From Prorocentrum cordatum (lineage: Eukaryota > Sar > Dinophyceae > Prorocentrales > Prorocentraceae): a stretch of 64,000 nt of DNA. A model generated the notes under the pieces. It did not search any database. It was not told where the DNA came from and saw only the letters and a list, made by a program, of their open reading frames with translations. How positions within the stretch are numbered: the stretch's first letter is position 1; each line of letters starts with the position of its first letter. The position numbers and the translations under genes were made by a program. The stretch covers positions 60,154-124,153 of the forward strand of contig CAUYUJ010022401.1 of the NCBI GenBank assembly GCA_963575745.1, written 5' to 3'. Shown here piece after piece: positions 1-9,799 of this stretch.

Positions 1-107
1 AGCTCATCGATGCCGAAAAGCTCTACGAGGTATTACTTGCTAAGGGAAGCTCTACGAGTTATTCCTCTAGCTCATCGACGACGAAGAGCTCTACGAGGTA
101 CTGGGCG

Positions 108-141
108 CCGGCGGTAAACCGTCAACCTTGGTTACCGCCGG
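108..141. repeat. Inverted-repeat hairpin, copy 1
   Basis: CCGGCGGTAA (108-117) faces TTACCGCCGG (132-141), a perfect 10-bp stem with a 14-base loop. It marks the start of a satellite higher-order unit and is followed by CTCGTAGAGCTTCC. Confidence 0.9.
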
Positions 142-1326
142 GGGACTCGTAGAGCTTCCTAGCTCGACTTCAGTTGAGACAACCGACAGCACCTACCAAC
201 ATTCCAACTCATAGTAAATATTTTTTTGCCAACATTCCTACAGGCGGACGTCTGATGTCTGCGAATCGACCCCTCATTACCACCCCTACAGCCCGAGTTA
301 AGTGCGAAAAACCGACAGCACCTCTCAGGATGACTCGAACAATACAATAATTATGCGGACCTAGTTCGGGCAGCAGACCGAGTTCCGAGATCTGGATTCG
401 GCAGCCGGACACGCCTGATCTCTTTAAATCCATTCCTTTGACAACAAGCACTGTAGCCCCCCTTAGCGCGAGTTAAGTGAAGAAGACCGATTGCACTTCT
501 CAAGATGACTCGACCAATACGAATAATTTTGTGATTCTAGATCGGGCAGCAAATCGAGTTGAGAGCTCTGGATTCGACAAACAAACGCAACTGATGATTC
601 TGAATCAGTTCCTGCAAATATGAGCTCTGTAGCTGTCCTACAGCTCGAGTTAAGTACAGAAAACCGAGAGCGCCTGTCAAGATGACTCCAATAATACGAA
701 TAGGTTTGCGCACCTAGCTCGGCTATCAGACCGAGTTCAGACCTCTGGGTTCAACAGGCGAACGCGTCTGATCATTCTGGATCCATAAGCTGTGCTGACC
801 AGCTCTGTAGCTGCCCTGAAGCTCGAGTTATCTTGAGAAAACCGTCACCGTGTATCAAGATGACTCGAAACGGCCGATCCCGCCACAGTGCTTTTCGATA
901 GTAATATTCACCCGATCGAGCTGAGATCAAGATGGCGAGCGGGAATAAGATCGAATATCACGGGAAAAAAATACTAGAGCTCTAACGAATTGTCAAATTT
1001 CGAGAACCAAAATTTTCAACCGAGCAAAAGTTGTCAAAAGTTCAGTCGATATTTTTCTTGCCAACTTGTAAGCGTCCAAAACCCGGATAGCGAAGCCAAG
1101 CGCGGAACGCCGCACGGGGACCTCTGCCAGGCCGCCTGAAACGATGCGCGGGACGCTGGAAACCTCGCAGGAGACGCTTGCAGGGGCGCCGTTTACGATG
1201 CGTGGGGCCCTGCAAAGCGCGCAAGGAAGATCTGCCTAGGAGCCTGGAAGAACTGCCGAAGCTCTTCCGAAGCTCTGCGGAAGCGCTTCGCGCACCCTGG
1301 AGCCACGCGTATTGGGGAACTGGGCG

Positions 1327-1360
1327 CCGGCGGTAAACCGTCAACCTTGGTTACCGCCGG
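1327..1360. repeat. Inverted-repeat hairpin, copy 2
   Basis: Identical 10-bp arms at 1327-1336 and 1351-1360. It lies 1219 bp after copy 1, which gives the length of the first complete higher-order unit. Confidence 0.9.
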
Positions 1361-2354
1361 GGGACTCGTAGAGCTTCCTAGCTCGACTTCAGTTGAGACA
1401 ACCGACAGCACCTACCAACATTCCGACTCATAGTGAATATTGTTGGACCTCTGAATGCGACAGGTGGACACGTCTGATGTCTGCGAATCCACTCCTCATT
1501 ACCACCCCTACAGCCCGAGTTAAGTGCGGAAAACCGACAGCACCTCTCAGGATTACTCGAACAATACAATGATTATGCGGACCTAGTTCGGGCAGCAGAC
1601 CGAGTTCCGAGCTCTGGATTCGACAGGCGAATACGCCTGATCTCTTCAAATCGATTCCTGTGACAAAAAGCACTGTAGCACCCCTCAGCGCGAGTTGAGT
1701 GAAGAAAACCGATAGCACTTCTTAAGATGACTCGACCAATACGAATAATTTTGTGATTCTAGATCGGCCAGCAAACCGAGTTCAGAGCTCTGAATTCGAC
1801 AGACAAACGCAACTGATGATTCTGAATCAGTTCCTGTAAATATCAGCTCTATAGCTGTCCTACAGCTCGAGTTCAGTACAGAAAACCGAGAGCGCATGTC
1901 AAGATGACTCGAATAACACGAATAGGTTTGCGCACCTAGCTCGGCTAGCAGACCGAGTTCAGACCTCTGGCTTCAACAGGCGAACGCGCCTTCTCATTCT
2001 GGATCTATTAGCTGTGCTAACCAGCTCTGTAGCTGCCCTGAAGCTCGAGTTATCTTGAGAAAACCGTCAGCGCGTATCAAGATAACTCGAAACGGCCGAT
2101 CCCGCCACAGTGCTTTTCGATAGCAATATTCACCCGATCGAGCTGAGATCAAGATGGCGAGCGGGAATAAGATCGAATATCACGGGAAAAAATACTAGAG
2201 CTCTAACGAATTGTCAAATTCCGAGAACAAAATTTTCAACCGACCAAAAGTTGTGAAAAGTTCCGTCGAGATTTTTCGAACCAGCTAGCTCTGGGGCGCG
2301 CCGGAATTACTCTTAGCTTCCAGCAATAACTTGCTAAGAGAAGCTCTACGAGTT

Positions 2355-2725
2355 ACGCTAGGAAGCCACGCTCCCGGACCCGCTGCCGGTTCCGGCAGGG
2401 CGCTGCGAGAATCGTGGACCGGCGGAGGTGGGCGTGTGCTCCTCACCATCCACCGCCGGCTTCTTATCTGAAACCCTCAGCTCTCCAAGGAGCTATCCGG
2501 GAACTGCCGAAGCTCTTCCGAAGCTCTGCCGAAGCGCTTCGCGCACCCTGGAGCCACGCGTATTGGGAAACGCTAGGAAGCCACGCTCCCGGACCCGCTG
2601 CCGGTTCCGGCAGGGCGCTGCGAGAATCGTGGACCGGCGGAGGTGGGCGCGTGCTCCTGACCACCCACCGCCGGCTTCTTATCTGAAACCCTCAGCTCTC
2701 CAAGGAGCTATCCGGGAACTAGCTG
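2355..2725. repeat. GC-rich satellite module, two tandem copies
   Basis: A GC-rich unit beginning CGCTAGGAAGCCACG occurs at 2356 and again at 2571, a period of 215 bp. Each copy carries facing arms CCGGCGG and CCGCCGG around GGTGGGCG, so it can also fold. Relatives recur at 17330-18060, 58690-59660, 60940-61580 and, inverted, at 62940-63990. Confidence 0.75.
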
Positions 2726-2750
2726 TGGGGCGCGCCGGAATTACTGGACG

Positions 2751-2774
2751 CCGGCGGTAAACCGTCAACCTTGG
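2751..2774. repeat. Left half of a hairpin split by the retrogene
   Basis: The left arm CCGGCGGTAA (2751-2760) and loop ACCGTCAACCTTGG are present, then the sequence changes to a T run at 2775 instead of continuing to the right arm. Only a remnant of the right arm (CCGGGAGACTCG) follows the insertion at 4501. Confidence 0.8.
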
Positions 2775-3200
2775 TTTTTTGCGGACTTTGCGGTCGACTG
2801 TGCAGGCTTTCCAGCCTAGTCGGAGCAAGGAGCGGACGTATCCAAACAGGCAAGGCGTGAGTGAGCACAAACTCTTATTCACATCAAACCAGTCCGAAAT
2901 ACGCATGTTCAACCCGCCGTATGACAAGAGGCGTATGCTCAACGTCACATGTGAAGTAATCAACGAATTAGACGGGGAAACAACCCGTGGAAGAACGTCA
3001 CCTGAAGAATATGAGGGGCTCCTGCCCTTTACACACCTGAAGCGCTTAGTGGGGCCCACAGCGGGCCGTAGAGCCATCATGGCTCCAGCGAGAGGTCAAA
3101 CAGAGAGATAAAGTGAGGAAAACAAGAACAGGTGAGATACAAGCATTACAGCCTTCGCTGTTCTAAACCGAAAGTTGCATACAAGTGCGCACGAATAGCT

Positions 3201-4205
3201 TCATCCCAACTTGTCGAAACTCCTCGGGCGTCCGAAGAATATTATTCGGTAATCGCTGCACTTGGAAACCTCAAGAAACTTGGCCATCTCGGCGCGGTTC
3301 ATTTGTCCTGTCAAGAACCTGTGCACCTCGAAGAATCCTAGAAGATCCTCCAGCGTCGCTTGCACATTCTGGAGCATCTCATACAGTTTCCGAGCATAAT
3401 CTTTTTGGGCCTTCTTTGTAGGGAACCCTTGTTCTGTCACCAGCTTATCAAACAAATCCATTCCGCTCTTTAAATACTGGATCGCATTCAACTCGTTGAT
3501 GCTGGCAACAGCGTCAATCCACGCTTTGACATCGGCAATGGTGGCCTGAGAGCACGTCGATGTCCCCTTGACCTTGTCACGATCTCTCCCTCGAGTCCTC
3601 TGGCGCGACTCCTTCGATACCTCATTGAGCGTGACGGGACGATTCAGACACCCCTGGGACGCTCCTGACAAGGCGCGGCTATCAGAATCAGACTGCACGT
3701 TCGGAGAAGACTCCGCACTCGAGGGTGCCTCCAGCTCCTCCTCCGCCGCCACAGTCACTTTCCCAAGAAGAACTCCTGAAGCTCCTCCCTCCATCCCAAC
3801 GACACTATCTGTCTGACAGCCGACTTCACATTGAAAGTCCGCAACATCAACCGTCTGCACTCCAACATCAACCAGCGATTCAGAAGCCTGCACTCCAATA
3901 CCTACATCAACCAGCGATTCAGAAGCCTGCATACGGCAAGAAAGATTCTCCGAAACAGTCTTAATGTCAGCCTCCTCCTCCTCCTCCTCCTCCTCCAAAC
4001 TGCGTTTAACAACAGGTGGATCGCGCAACAAGAAATAATCTAGAACCAAATCGGCAGTCGCCCGCTCCAGCCCTGGTGGTGGGAGACACGTAGGTGGCAC
4101 CAAACCATCCAGAGGCAAGCGAATAGGTAGATGCACACAGTATCCGTTTTGAACAGCCAGCGCCCGACGCATAATGCGAGCACTTGCACTCCGCACGTGT
4201 GGCAT
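3201..4205 (-). CDS. Hypothetical protein in the retrogene (334 aa)
   Basis: I do not recognise this protein. The frame is open back to 4364, but 4205 is the first ATG seen and starts MPHVRSASARIMRR. Features visible: a Glu-rich stretch (eight consecutive Glu), a near-duplicate segment QASESLVDVG repeated twice in tandem, a Ser/Asp-rich middle, a basic patch (RQRTRGRDRDK) and a predicted helical C-terminal third (TIADVKAWIDAVASINELNA onward) that could be the conserved part. No enzyme motif, zinc finger or membrane segment is seen. It is followed by about 425 bases of 3' untranslated sequence and an A run. As a retroposed copy it may have no promoter, yet the frame is intact, so it is either young or still used. 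Confidence 0.55.
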   Translation of the reverse strand: MPHVRSASARIMRRALAVQNGYCVHLPIRLPLDGLVPPTCLPPPGLERATADLVLDYFLLRDPPVVKRSLEEEEEEEEADIKTVSENLSCRMQASESLVDVGIGVQASESLVDVGVQTVDVADFQCEVGCQTDSVVGMEGGASGVLLGKVTVAAEEELEAPSSAESSPNVQSDSDSRALSGASQGCLNRPVTLNEVSKESRQRTRGRDRDKVKGTSTCSQATIADVKAWIDAVASINELNAIQYLKSGMDLFDKLVTEQGFPTKKAQKDYARKLYEMLQNVQATLEDLLGFFEVHRFLTGQMNRAEMAKFLEVSKCSDYRIIFFGRPRSFDKLG

Positions 4206-4245
4206 AACGAATGATGGCAGAGACTGCCTCGGAAGCACCCAGCAA

Positions 4246-4414
4246 AACAAATCAATTGAGGACAACTCAAGGCGATCAAACGTGTCAAATGAATGGCAGC
4301 ACAATATCACTCTAGGCGACAATCGTGTGAAACAAATCAATTGAAGACCACTCAAGGCGATCAAACGTGTCAGATGAATGGCAGTGCAATATCACTCTAG
4401 GCGACAAACGTGTG
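4246..4414. repeat. 85-bp tandem duplication near the retrogene 5' end
   Basis: AACAAATCAATTGA begins at 4246 and again at 4331, and the two 85-bp units stay similar to CGACAAACGTGTG at 4414. The period is not a multiple of three, so the duplication shifts frame. This favours a 5' untranslated location and the ATG at 4205 as start. Confidence 0.85.
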
Positions 4415-4479
4415 ACTCCCTGACGCGCACTCGATCCCACTGGAGGTTACCCAGGCAGAGGGGATCAAATGTCAAGCGC

Positions 4480-4502
4480 CTTGAGCCGAGATTTCTTGAG
4501 CC
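4480..4502 (-). other. Two relict dinoflagellate spliced leaders
   Basis: On the minus strand the order is GGCTCAAG, then AAATCTCGGCTCAAG, then transcript sequence. The 15-base unit has the length of CCATTTTGGCTCAAG, the part of a leader that remains when an old leader's internal AG is used as the acceptor for a new one. Four substitutions in the inner unit suggest age. Confidence 0.7.
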
Positions 4503-5396
4503 GGGAGACTCGTAGAGCTTCCAGCTCGACTGAAGTTCAGAACCCCGAGCACCTACCAACATTCCGACTCATAGTGAATAGTTTGTGACCTCTCAATGCG
4601 AAGGCGGACGCGACTGATGTCTGCGAGTCGACTCCTGTCATTACCAGCCCTGCAGCCCCCCTACAGCCCGAGTTGAGTGCAGAAAACTGACAGCACCTCT
4701 CAGGATGACTCGAACAATACAATACTTTCGATTCGACAGGCGGACGCGTCTGATGTCTTCAAATCGATTCCTCTGACCACCAGCATTGTAGCTCCCCTCA
4801 GCGCGAGTTGAATGGAGGGAACCGAGAGCACTTCTCAAGATGGTTCGACCAATACGAATAGTTTCGCGATTCTAGATCGGGCAGCAGACCGAGTTCAGAG
4901 CTCTGAATTCGACAGACAAACGCAACTGATGATTCTGAATCGGTTTCTGTAAACATCAGCTATGTAGCTGTCCTACAGCTCGACTTAAGTGCAAAAAAAA
5001 CAGAGAGTTCCTGTCAAGATGACTTGAACAATACGAATAGGTTTGCAGACCTAGCTCGGCTAGCAGACCGAGTTCAGACCTCTGGATTCAACAGACGAAC
5101 GCGCCTGATCATTCTGAATGCAATAGGTGTGCTTACCAGCTCTGTAGCTGGCCTGAAGCTCGAGTTATGTTCAGAAAACCGTCAGCGCGTATCAAGATTA
5201 CTCCAAACGGACGATCCCGCCAGAGTGCTTTTTGCCAGTAATATTCACCCGATCGAGCTGAGATCAAGATGGCGAGCGGTAATAAGATCGAACATCACGG
5301 GAAAAAATACTAGAGCTCTAACGAATGGTCAAATTTCGAGAACAAAATTTTCAACCGAGCAAAAGTCATCAAAACTGGGCGCCGGCGGTAAACCGC
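4503..5396. repeat. Satellite segment between the two retro-insertions
   Basis: Resumes with CTCGTAGAGCTTCC at 4510 and continues with ~177-bp monomers (CTAGATCGG at 4872, CCTAGCTCGG at 5050). It ends in a new hairpin left arm at 5382-5391. No gene is supported. Confidence 0.85.
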
Positions 5397-5406
5397 CAAC
5401 CTGGTT
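5397..5406. other. LINE target-site duplication, left copy
   Basis: CAACCTGGTT here is repeated exactly at 11316-11325. Removing one copy plus the intervening DNA restores an ordinary satellite hairpin whose left arm is at 5382-5391 and right arm at 11324-11333. Confidence 0.85.
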
Positions 5407-5620
5407 TTTGAGTTTGAGTCAGGGCGCGGACAGCTGTGACAGCTGAGCCCTAAGACTCCCAAACGGAGCACAGGGTAGCTGGAGAGGGCAACTCTTATCA
5501 TCACACTGCCGAGCCACTGAGGCATAGGCAACGGAATAGGATGCAGGAACAAGGAAAAGGATGCAATACAACATGTGAAAATGTAAAGGTGTTGGAGAGC
5601 TCCAAGCAAGATGAAATGAG

Positions 5621-8600
5621 TCAGCTGCTTGGATGAAAGATGCTACCCAAAATGTGCTCCACGGCCATACAGAGCCGTTGTGCTGCAATCATCTCACAAA
5701 ACATGACAGAAGCAGAGGCATCAAGCGAGACAGCTTCCTCCGCCACCAACTGCCACGTCCCGTGTACACACAAATCTATACACCATCCTGCAGCACATCC
5801 CTCCACAGAGCGACCTCCGTCGAAGAATCCACGGAGGCCGTCTAGTTTTGTTTTACTCGCATGTTCAATAAGTGAGGTATGGAACGTAACGTAACTATTT
5901 TTGGTTCTGGCCAACCATGTCAGCCTGTCAGCTCTTTCGTTTCCTTCTCGATAGATCCACTTGAACATATTGTGGCCCCAACTCGGAGGCCTCATACCAT
6001 ACAACACAGAGATATGCTCCAGCCTATTTTGAATGTCGCCAAGAATGTGCTTGTAGATAATATTGGATGTTGCCCAGAGACCGTTAATCCAATTCACCCC
6101 TGTGGCGGAGTCCCCAATCAATTCCATCGGTATCGAGTCCCGAGGCTCCGCATTCCACTCCGATGCATGTTCATTAATGTACGCAAGTCGTTTCTCCATC
6201 TTCTCGTCCTCCTTCCTTTGCTGCTCCTCCGTCTTCTCCCTCTCCTCCTCCTCCCTAGCATATCCCGCAGGTTGTGCATGTTTAAAGTAACAGTACCCCC
6301 ACGCCTCCTCCATGTTAGTAACATCCAGTGCCCGCTTCAGAAATTCTTTCCATCCCTGACGTGAAAAGGATAACGTGTGATACCAATCCTTCCCTGATAC
6401 CAACTCGAAAATGTAATGGAAGTTTCTCAACGCCAGTGGTCTCCCCCCCTCATGCCGACGCGTCATTAATGGGCGTTCTTTCCAAGGCAGCGATGCAATG
6501 AAGGCCTGCCGTCGGTCAGTCCACTCCCCCGACCATGCAAAAATACATTCTCTAGCCTGCATATGCGAGTCCCCTGTACTACGATGCTGAGGTGGAGCCA
6601 CCCGTCGCCGCTTGTTTGCAGCGATTTCCTGCGACGGCAACTCAACAGAGGAACGCTTTTGCGACAGAGAATCCTGAGATGGATGGAATGTCTTTGCACG
6701 CTTATGCATCTGGGAAATCAGATTGCGCCGATGCGCGGGTAATTGTGTCTGAGAACCAGGGAGCTCAAAGGAATCAACAGCATGCATCGTCTCACACACG
6801 TCAGGATGACATCCCATTGATGTCGAGCACGCAATACTTGGTAGCACATACATGGGTTCATCCTGACGTTGTCTCTTGGCCGGCGGTGGCTCACACGCAG
6901 CAAAGACGTTGGGGCCAGGCTTGCCTGAAGAATCAAAAGTACCTGGAGGAATCTGTGCGGGTGTTGGGTTCAGGCGTTTCACAGTAAACGTACAGTCCTG
7001 AGCCCACTGCCACTGACGAAACAAGAATAGCTGCACAAGAGACGGCCGTCCCAATTCCAGGAGCATACGCCGCCCACGTTTGTACAAGTTGCATAAGTAT
7101 ATACTCCAATCCATGTCGGCAGGTTTCGGGCGGCGTACCATAGAACACAATATTTTACCTTCCCACGTGTGCAACTGTTTCAAAGTGTGGTGGTCCGCTG
7201 GCATGCCTTCAACACCGAAAAGTACAAAACTACGCAACCTAGATTCATAATGCTTGATTTTCTTCTGGAAGGGTACAGCACGATTCGTATAAAACTTGCG
7301 GAACTGGTTAAATCGCTTCCAACCCCGAGCCAATTTCCAAGCCACATCATGGTGTTTGTCAGTCTTGGTCGTGACCAGGCAACCCAGGCACTCCATTTCA
7401 GAGCATCGCGGAAGACACAGGGTACCGAGATCGTTCACCTGGACAACGAGGTTCCCCGTCGAGGCGCCTTCAGAGTCCTCCCCAAAGGCAAGATAGTGTA
7501 GTGAGGAATCTTTCCATCTGAAACCGTGCGTATACAGCTGAGCCGAGAAGTCCCCCACCATACGTGTGAGCTCAGTCTTTGATTTCGAGAAAAGCAAAAT
7601 GTTATCGGCCCAGAGCGCATGAGTAAGATACCTCCCACCAGCCTCCACCCCCAAATCGTACCCCAACTTCTCCTCCTCCCAATTCAGTACAATCCTATCC
7701 CACATCAGTAGTGTCACACACTTCCACAGGAAGGGGGCCTCCACACTACCAGTACGTACACATGCATCCCAGGGAATACCCGTCGCCGTGGAGTCCTGAA
7801 AGGTAAAGTCCGCTGTGTCCAGGATACTGGGAGCGAGTAGCGCCAACGCAAGGTCATTGGGGAACCCAGGGATGGCATCCAAGGCCCGACTGGCCTTCTC
7901 AACCGTGACGTTATCAAAGGCAGTCTGCACATCTAATGACGCGAGGTGCAGGGTCTCATCTTTCCCCCACTCCAGAGCGTGTGTGGTGGCATGCTTAAGC
8001 ATGGCAGTGATCTCGTGCGTGCGCCTTCCCTTGCAAAATCCGTAGTTATGTAGATATTGTGGGACCCTTTTCAGATAACCTTCAGCAATCTCAACCAAAC
8101 ATGAAGTATACCATTTGCTTAGGCTGCTAAGTAAGACGAGAGCACGAGTATCAGACAACTTAGTGATATCTTTAGCTTTCGGCATCAACACCACAAGCAA
8201 CTCAGACCAAATCCGAGGAGTAGGATACCGTTGAAGATACAGGTCTTGGAATAACCGAAGAATATGACGCAAACCTACCCACGTGATACGTTTCAACATA
8301 GAAGGAGAAACTCCGTCCTTACCCACCGCCTTACCACACTTTAAGCGTGATCGTGCCTGTAACAATACGGACATGGAAATGGGGGAGACGTCCACTGTGT
8401 TCGTGTCCTGCAACCTCCTCCTCCTCCTCTCCTCGATACACTCCACGTTACGTATCCCTTGCGCAGCACAGTGGTACTTGGCGAACCCGTGAGCATAGAG
8501 CGCCTTCTCCCACAACTCCCTATCCTCCGTGAGCACATCGTCATAACTCAATTTGTCCACCACCGTCCGAGCGAGCTTCCCGTCACGATGATCGTATTCG

Positions 8601-9799
8601 AGTCGACGACGAGTGTGTGCACGCATCTCCTTCCTTCTCTCTTTCTTAACCCTGATGAGCTCCTCCTCCTCCCCTCCTTCACGACGCAGTCGGCGATATT
8701 CATCATCAAGTTCCTTATGACGATCTGTCTTTTTGGGGATCTGCATTTTCTTTGGGACATTGGTGTATGACTCCTTGTCCTGTGTACATGCATTCAAGAT
8801 AACAGGAGCCAATTCATCCGGGCAGAGACCAGATGGGTAACGAGCTGCAGCATGCAAACGACGATCAAGGTTAGCCGAAACTTGCAATTCCGAGGCTTCG
8901 TCGCAGCACCAATGAGTGAACGTTTGTCGTGGCTTCGTTCTCCAACGTCGAGTCGGAGCGGCCGATTCGGGGACAAGCAAGGTGAGCAGGGCATGGTCCG
9001 ACAGGCGGGTCTTTCTGGGGTCCACGGAGCCCCTGAGTGTTGGCCTTAACCACGACACCTCCCACTGAGGCCTTTCCCAGGAGCTCGGAATACACAGGTA
9101 ATCAAGAACCTTGTCCTCCTCCTCCGTCTCCTCCCTGGCCTTCCAGGTCGTACGACGGGTCCCAAAAGAATTCGAGAAAACCAAATCATAATGCCACATA
9201 CATTCACAGAGCTCGTCACACATGTATTGTTGCATCCTCCTCCTACCCTGCTGGAAACCTCCACGTCCACCTCCTCCTGCATTGTCCCCTTCTTCAAATC
9301 TCTCACCCTGCACTGCAGAACCAGTCAAAGCAACATCTCCAAATACCGTGTGAGGCAGAAGCTCAACGTTAGCATCCATCCCGATGAACAAGTCCCACCC
9401 TTCCTTGGGAAACCTAACTCGGAGCGTATCCAAATCCTTTCGAAACGACTGCAATGTTTGTGTGAATAAGATATTGTGATCCCCTTTTTTCGGCGCATGT
9501 GGTAAGTACAAGCTGGCAACAATCAACGATTGAAACACGAGAATGACATAACGATTACCCCTGATGCATTCACGTATGGAGGCTCTCCACACCCTCTTGT
9601 AGAGAACCCCGGCCTTCCCATCATTAGAAAGAGTTAAGGTGAAACCATGCTCAGAGCACCTACCTATTCCAAGGAACTGGCACTCCTGCAAAGCGAGAAC
9701 TTCCGAATTCGAGGTCTTGATCTGAGCAAGCATGTCGTGGCTGTTCATGCTGCCACAGCGCCTCACGTTATACGTGCCCACGATGGCGCCATGGCACCT
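5621..9799 (-). CDS. LINE ORF2: endonuclease, reverse transcriptase, permuted RNase H
   Basis: The product copies LINE RNA into a nicked target. Residues are counted from Gly-Thr-Tyr at 9778 as residue 2. Residues 1-265 form an apurinic-type endonuclease with N5 (GTYNVR), E33 (LQEC), D136/N138 (GMDAN) and SDH at 261-263. The RT domain spans about 450-800, with SLDVQTAFDN (D617), GSVEAPFLW and HALWADNILL; the usual second Asp of the catalytic pair is Asn727. The C-terminus holds RNase H elements in unusual order: GDSATGVNW (D1224), NERADRL (D1285), FFDGGRSVEG (D1321), FCEMIAAQRL (E1363). The frame is open right after the ORF1 stop. The first ATG (9748) lies inside the endonuclease domain, so expression by readthrough or as a former fusion is more likely than independent initiation. 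It ends in TGA at 5621. Confidence 0.92.
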   Translation of the reverse strand, partial: RCHGAIVGTYNVRRCGSMNSHDMLAQIKTSNSEVLALQECQFLGIGRCSEHGFTLTLSNDGKAGVLYKRVWRASIRECIRGNRYVILVFQSLIVASLYLPHAPKKGDHNILFTQTLQSFRKDLDTLRVRFPKEGWDLFIGMDANVELLPHTVFGDVALTGSAVQGERFEEGDNAGGGGRGGFQQGRRRMQQYMCDELCECMWHYDLVFSNSFGTRRTTWKAREETEEEDKVLDYLCIPSSWERPQWEVSWLRPTLRGSVDPRKTRLSDHALLTLLVPESAAPTRRWRTKPRQTFTHWCCDEASELQVSANLDRRLHAAARYPSGLCPDELAPVILNACTQDKESYTNVPKKMQIPKKTDRHKELDDEYRRLRREGGEEEELIRVKKERRKEMRAHTRRRLEYDHRDGKLARTVVDKLSYDDVLTEDRELWEKALYAHGFAKYHCAAQGIRNVECIEERRRRRLQDTNTVDVSPISMSVLLQARSRLKCGKAVGKDGVSPSMLKRITWVGLRHILRLFQDLYLQRYPTPRIWSELLVVLMPKAKDITKLSDTRALVLLSSLSKWYTSCLVEIAEGYLKRVPQYLHNYGFCKGRRTHEITAMLKHATTHALEWGKDETLHLASLDVQTAFDNVTVEKASRALDAIPGFPNDLALALLAPSILDTADFTFQDSTATGIPWDACVRTGSVEAPFLWKCVTLLMWDRIVLNWEEEKLGYDLGVEAGGRYLTHALWADNILLFSKSKTELTRMVGDFSAQLYTHGFRWKDSSLHYLAFGEDSEGASTGNLVVQVNDLGTLCLPRCSEMECLGCLVTTKTDKHHDVAWKLARGWKRFNQFRKFYTNRAVPFQKKIKHYESRLRSFVLFGVEGMPADHHTLKQLHTWEGKILCSMVRRPKPADMDWSIYLCNLYKRGRRMLLELGRPSLVQLFLFRQWQWAQDCTFTVKRLNPTPAQIPPGTFDSSGKPGPNVFAACEPPPAKRQRQDEPMYVLPSIACSTSMGCHPDVCETMHAVDSFELPGSQTQLPAHRRNLISQMHKRAKTFHPSQDSLSQKRSSVELPSQEIAANKRRRVAPPQHRSTGDSHMQARECIFAWSGEWTDRRQAFIASLPWKERPLMTRRHEGGRPLALRNFHYIFELVSGKDWYHTLSFSRQGWKEFLKRALDVTNMEEAWGYCYFKHAQPAGYAREEEEREKTEEQQRKEDEKMEKRLAYINEHASEWNAEPRDSIPMELIGDSATGVNWINGLWATSNIIYKHILGDIQNRLEHISVLYGMRPPSWGHNMFKWIYREGNERADRLTWLARTKNSYVTFHTSLIEHASKTKLDGLRGFFDGGRSVEGCAAGWCIDLCVHGTWQLVAEEAVSLDASASVMFCEMIAAQRLCMAVEHILGSIFHPSS

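Larger units (their letters stand above)
1..2750. repeat. Satellite block with ~177-bp monomers and GC-rich modules
   Basis: No gene is supported here. Landmark strings such as CCTAGCTCGG recur near 360, 537 and 713, giving a monomer of about 177 bp. Each monomer also contains a version of AGATGACTCGA and a small inverted repeat AGCTGTCCTACAGCT. Monomers are grouped into larger units of roughly 1.2 kb that begin with the CCGGCGGTAA inverted repeat (108 and 1327). The short ORFs in this stretch are in repeat sequence, differ between copies and are not genes. Confidence 0.85.
2775..4502 (-). mobile_element. Processed retrogene with relict spliced leaders and A tail
   Basis: This is an mRNA-derived insertion in minus orientation. 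Its 3' end is a run of six A (2780-2775) joined to the satellite hairpin loop. Its 5' end carries two GGCTCAAG copies 15 bases apart (4502-4495 and 4487-4480). Dinoflagellate mRNAs receive a 22-nt leader ending in GGCTCAAG by trans-splicing, and re-spliced relict leaders leave a 15-nt unit, as reported for recycled dinoflagellate cDNAs. The inner unit matches the expected 15-mer at 11 positions. The right arm of the target hairpin is largely lost, so the 5' junction removed a few target bases and I see no clear target duplication. Confidence 0.75.
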
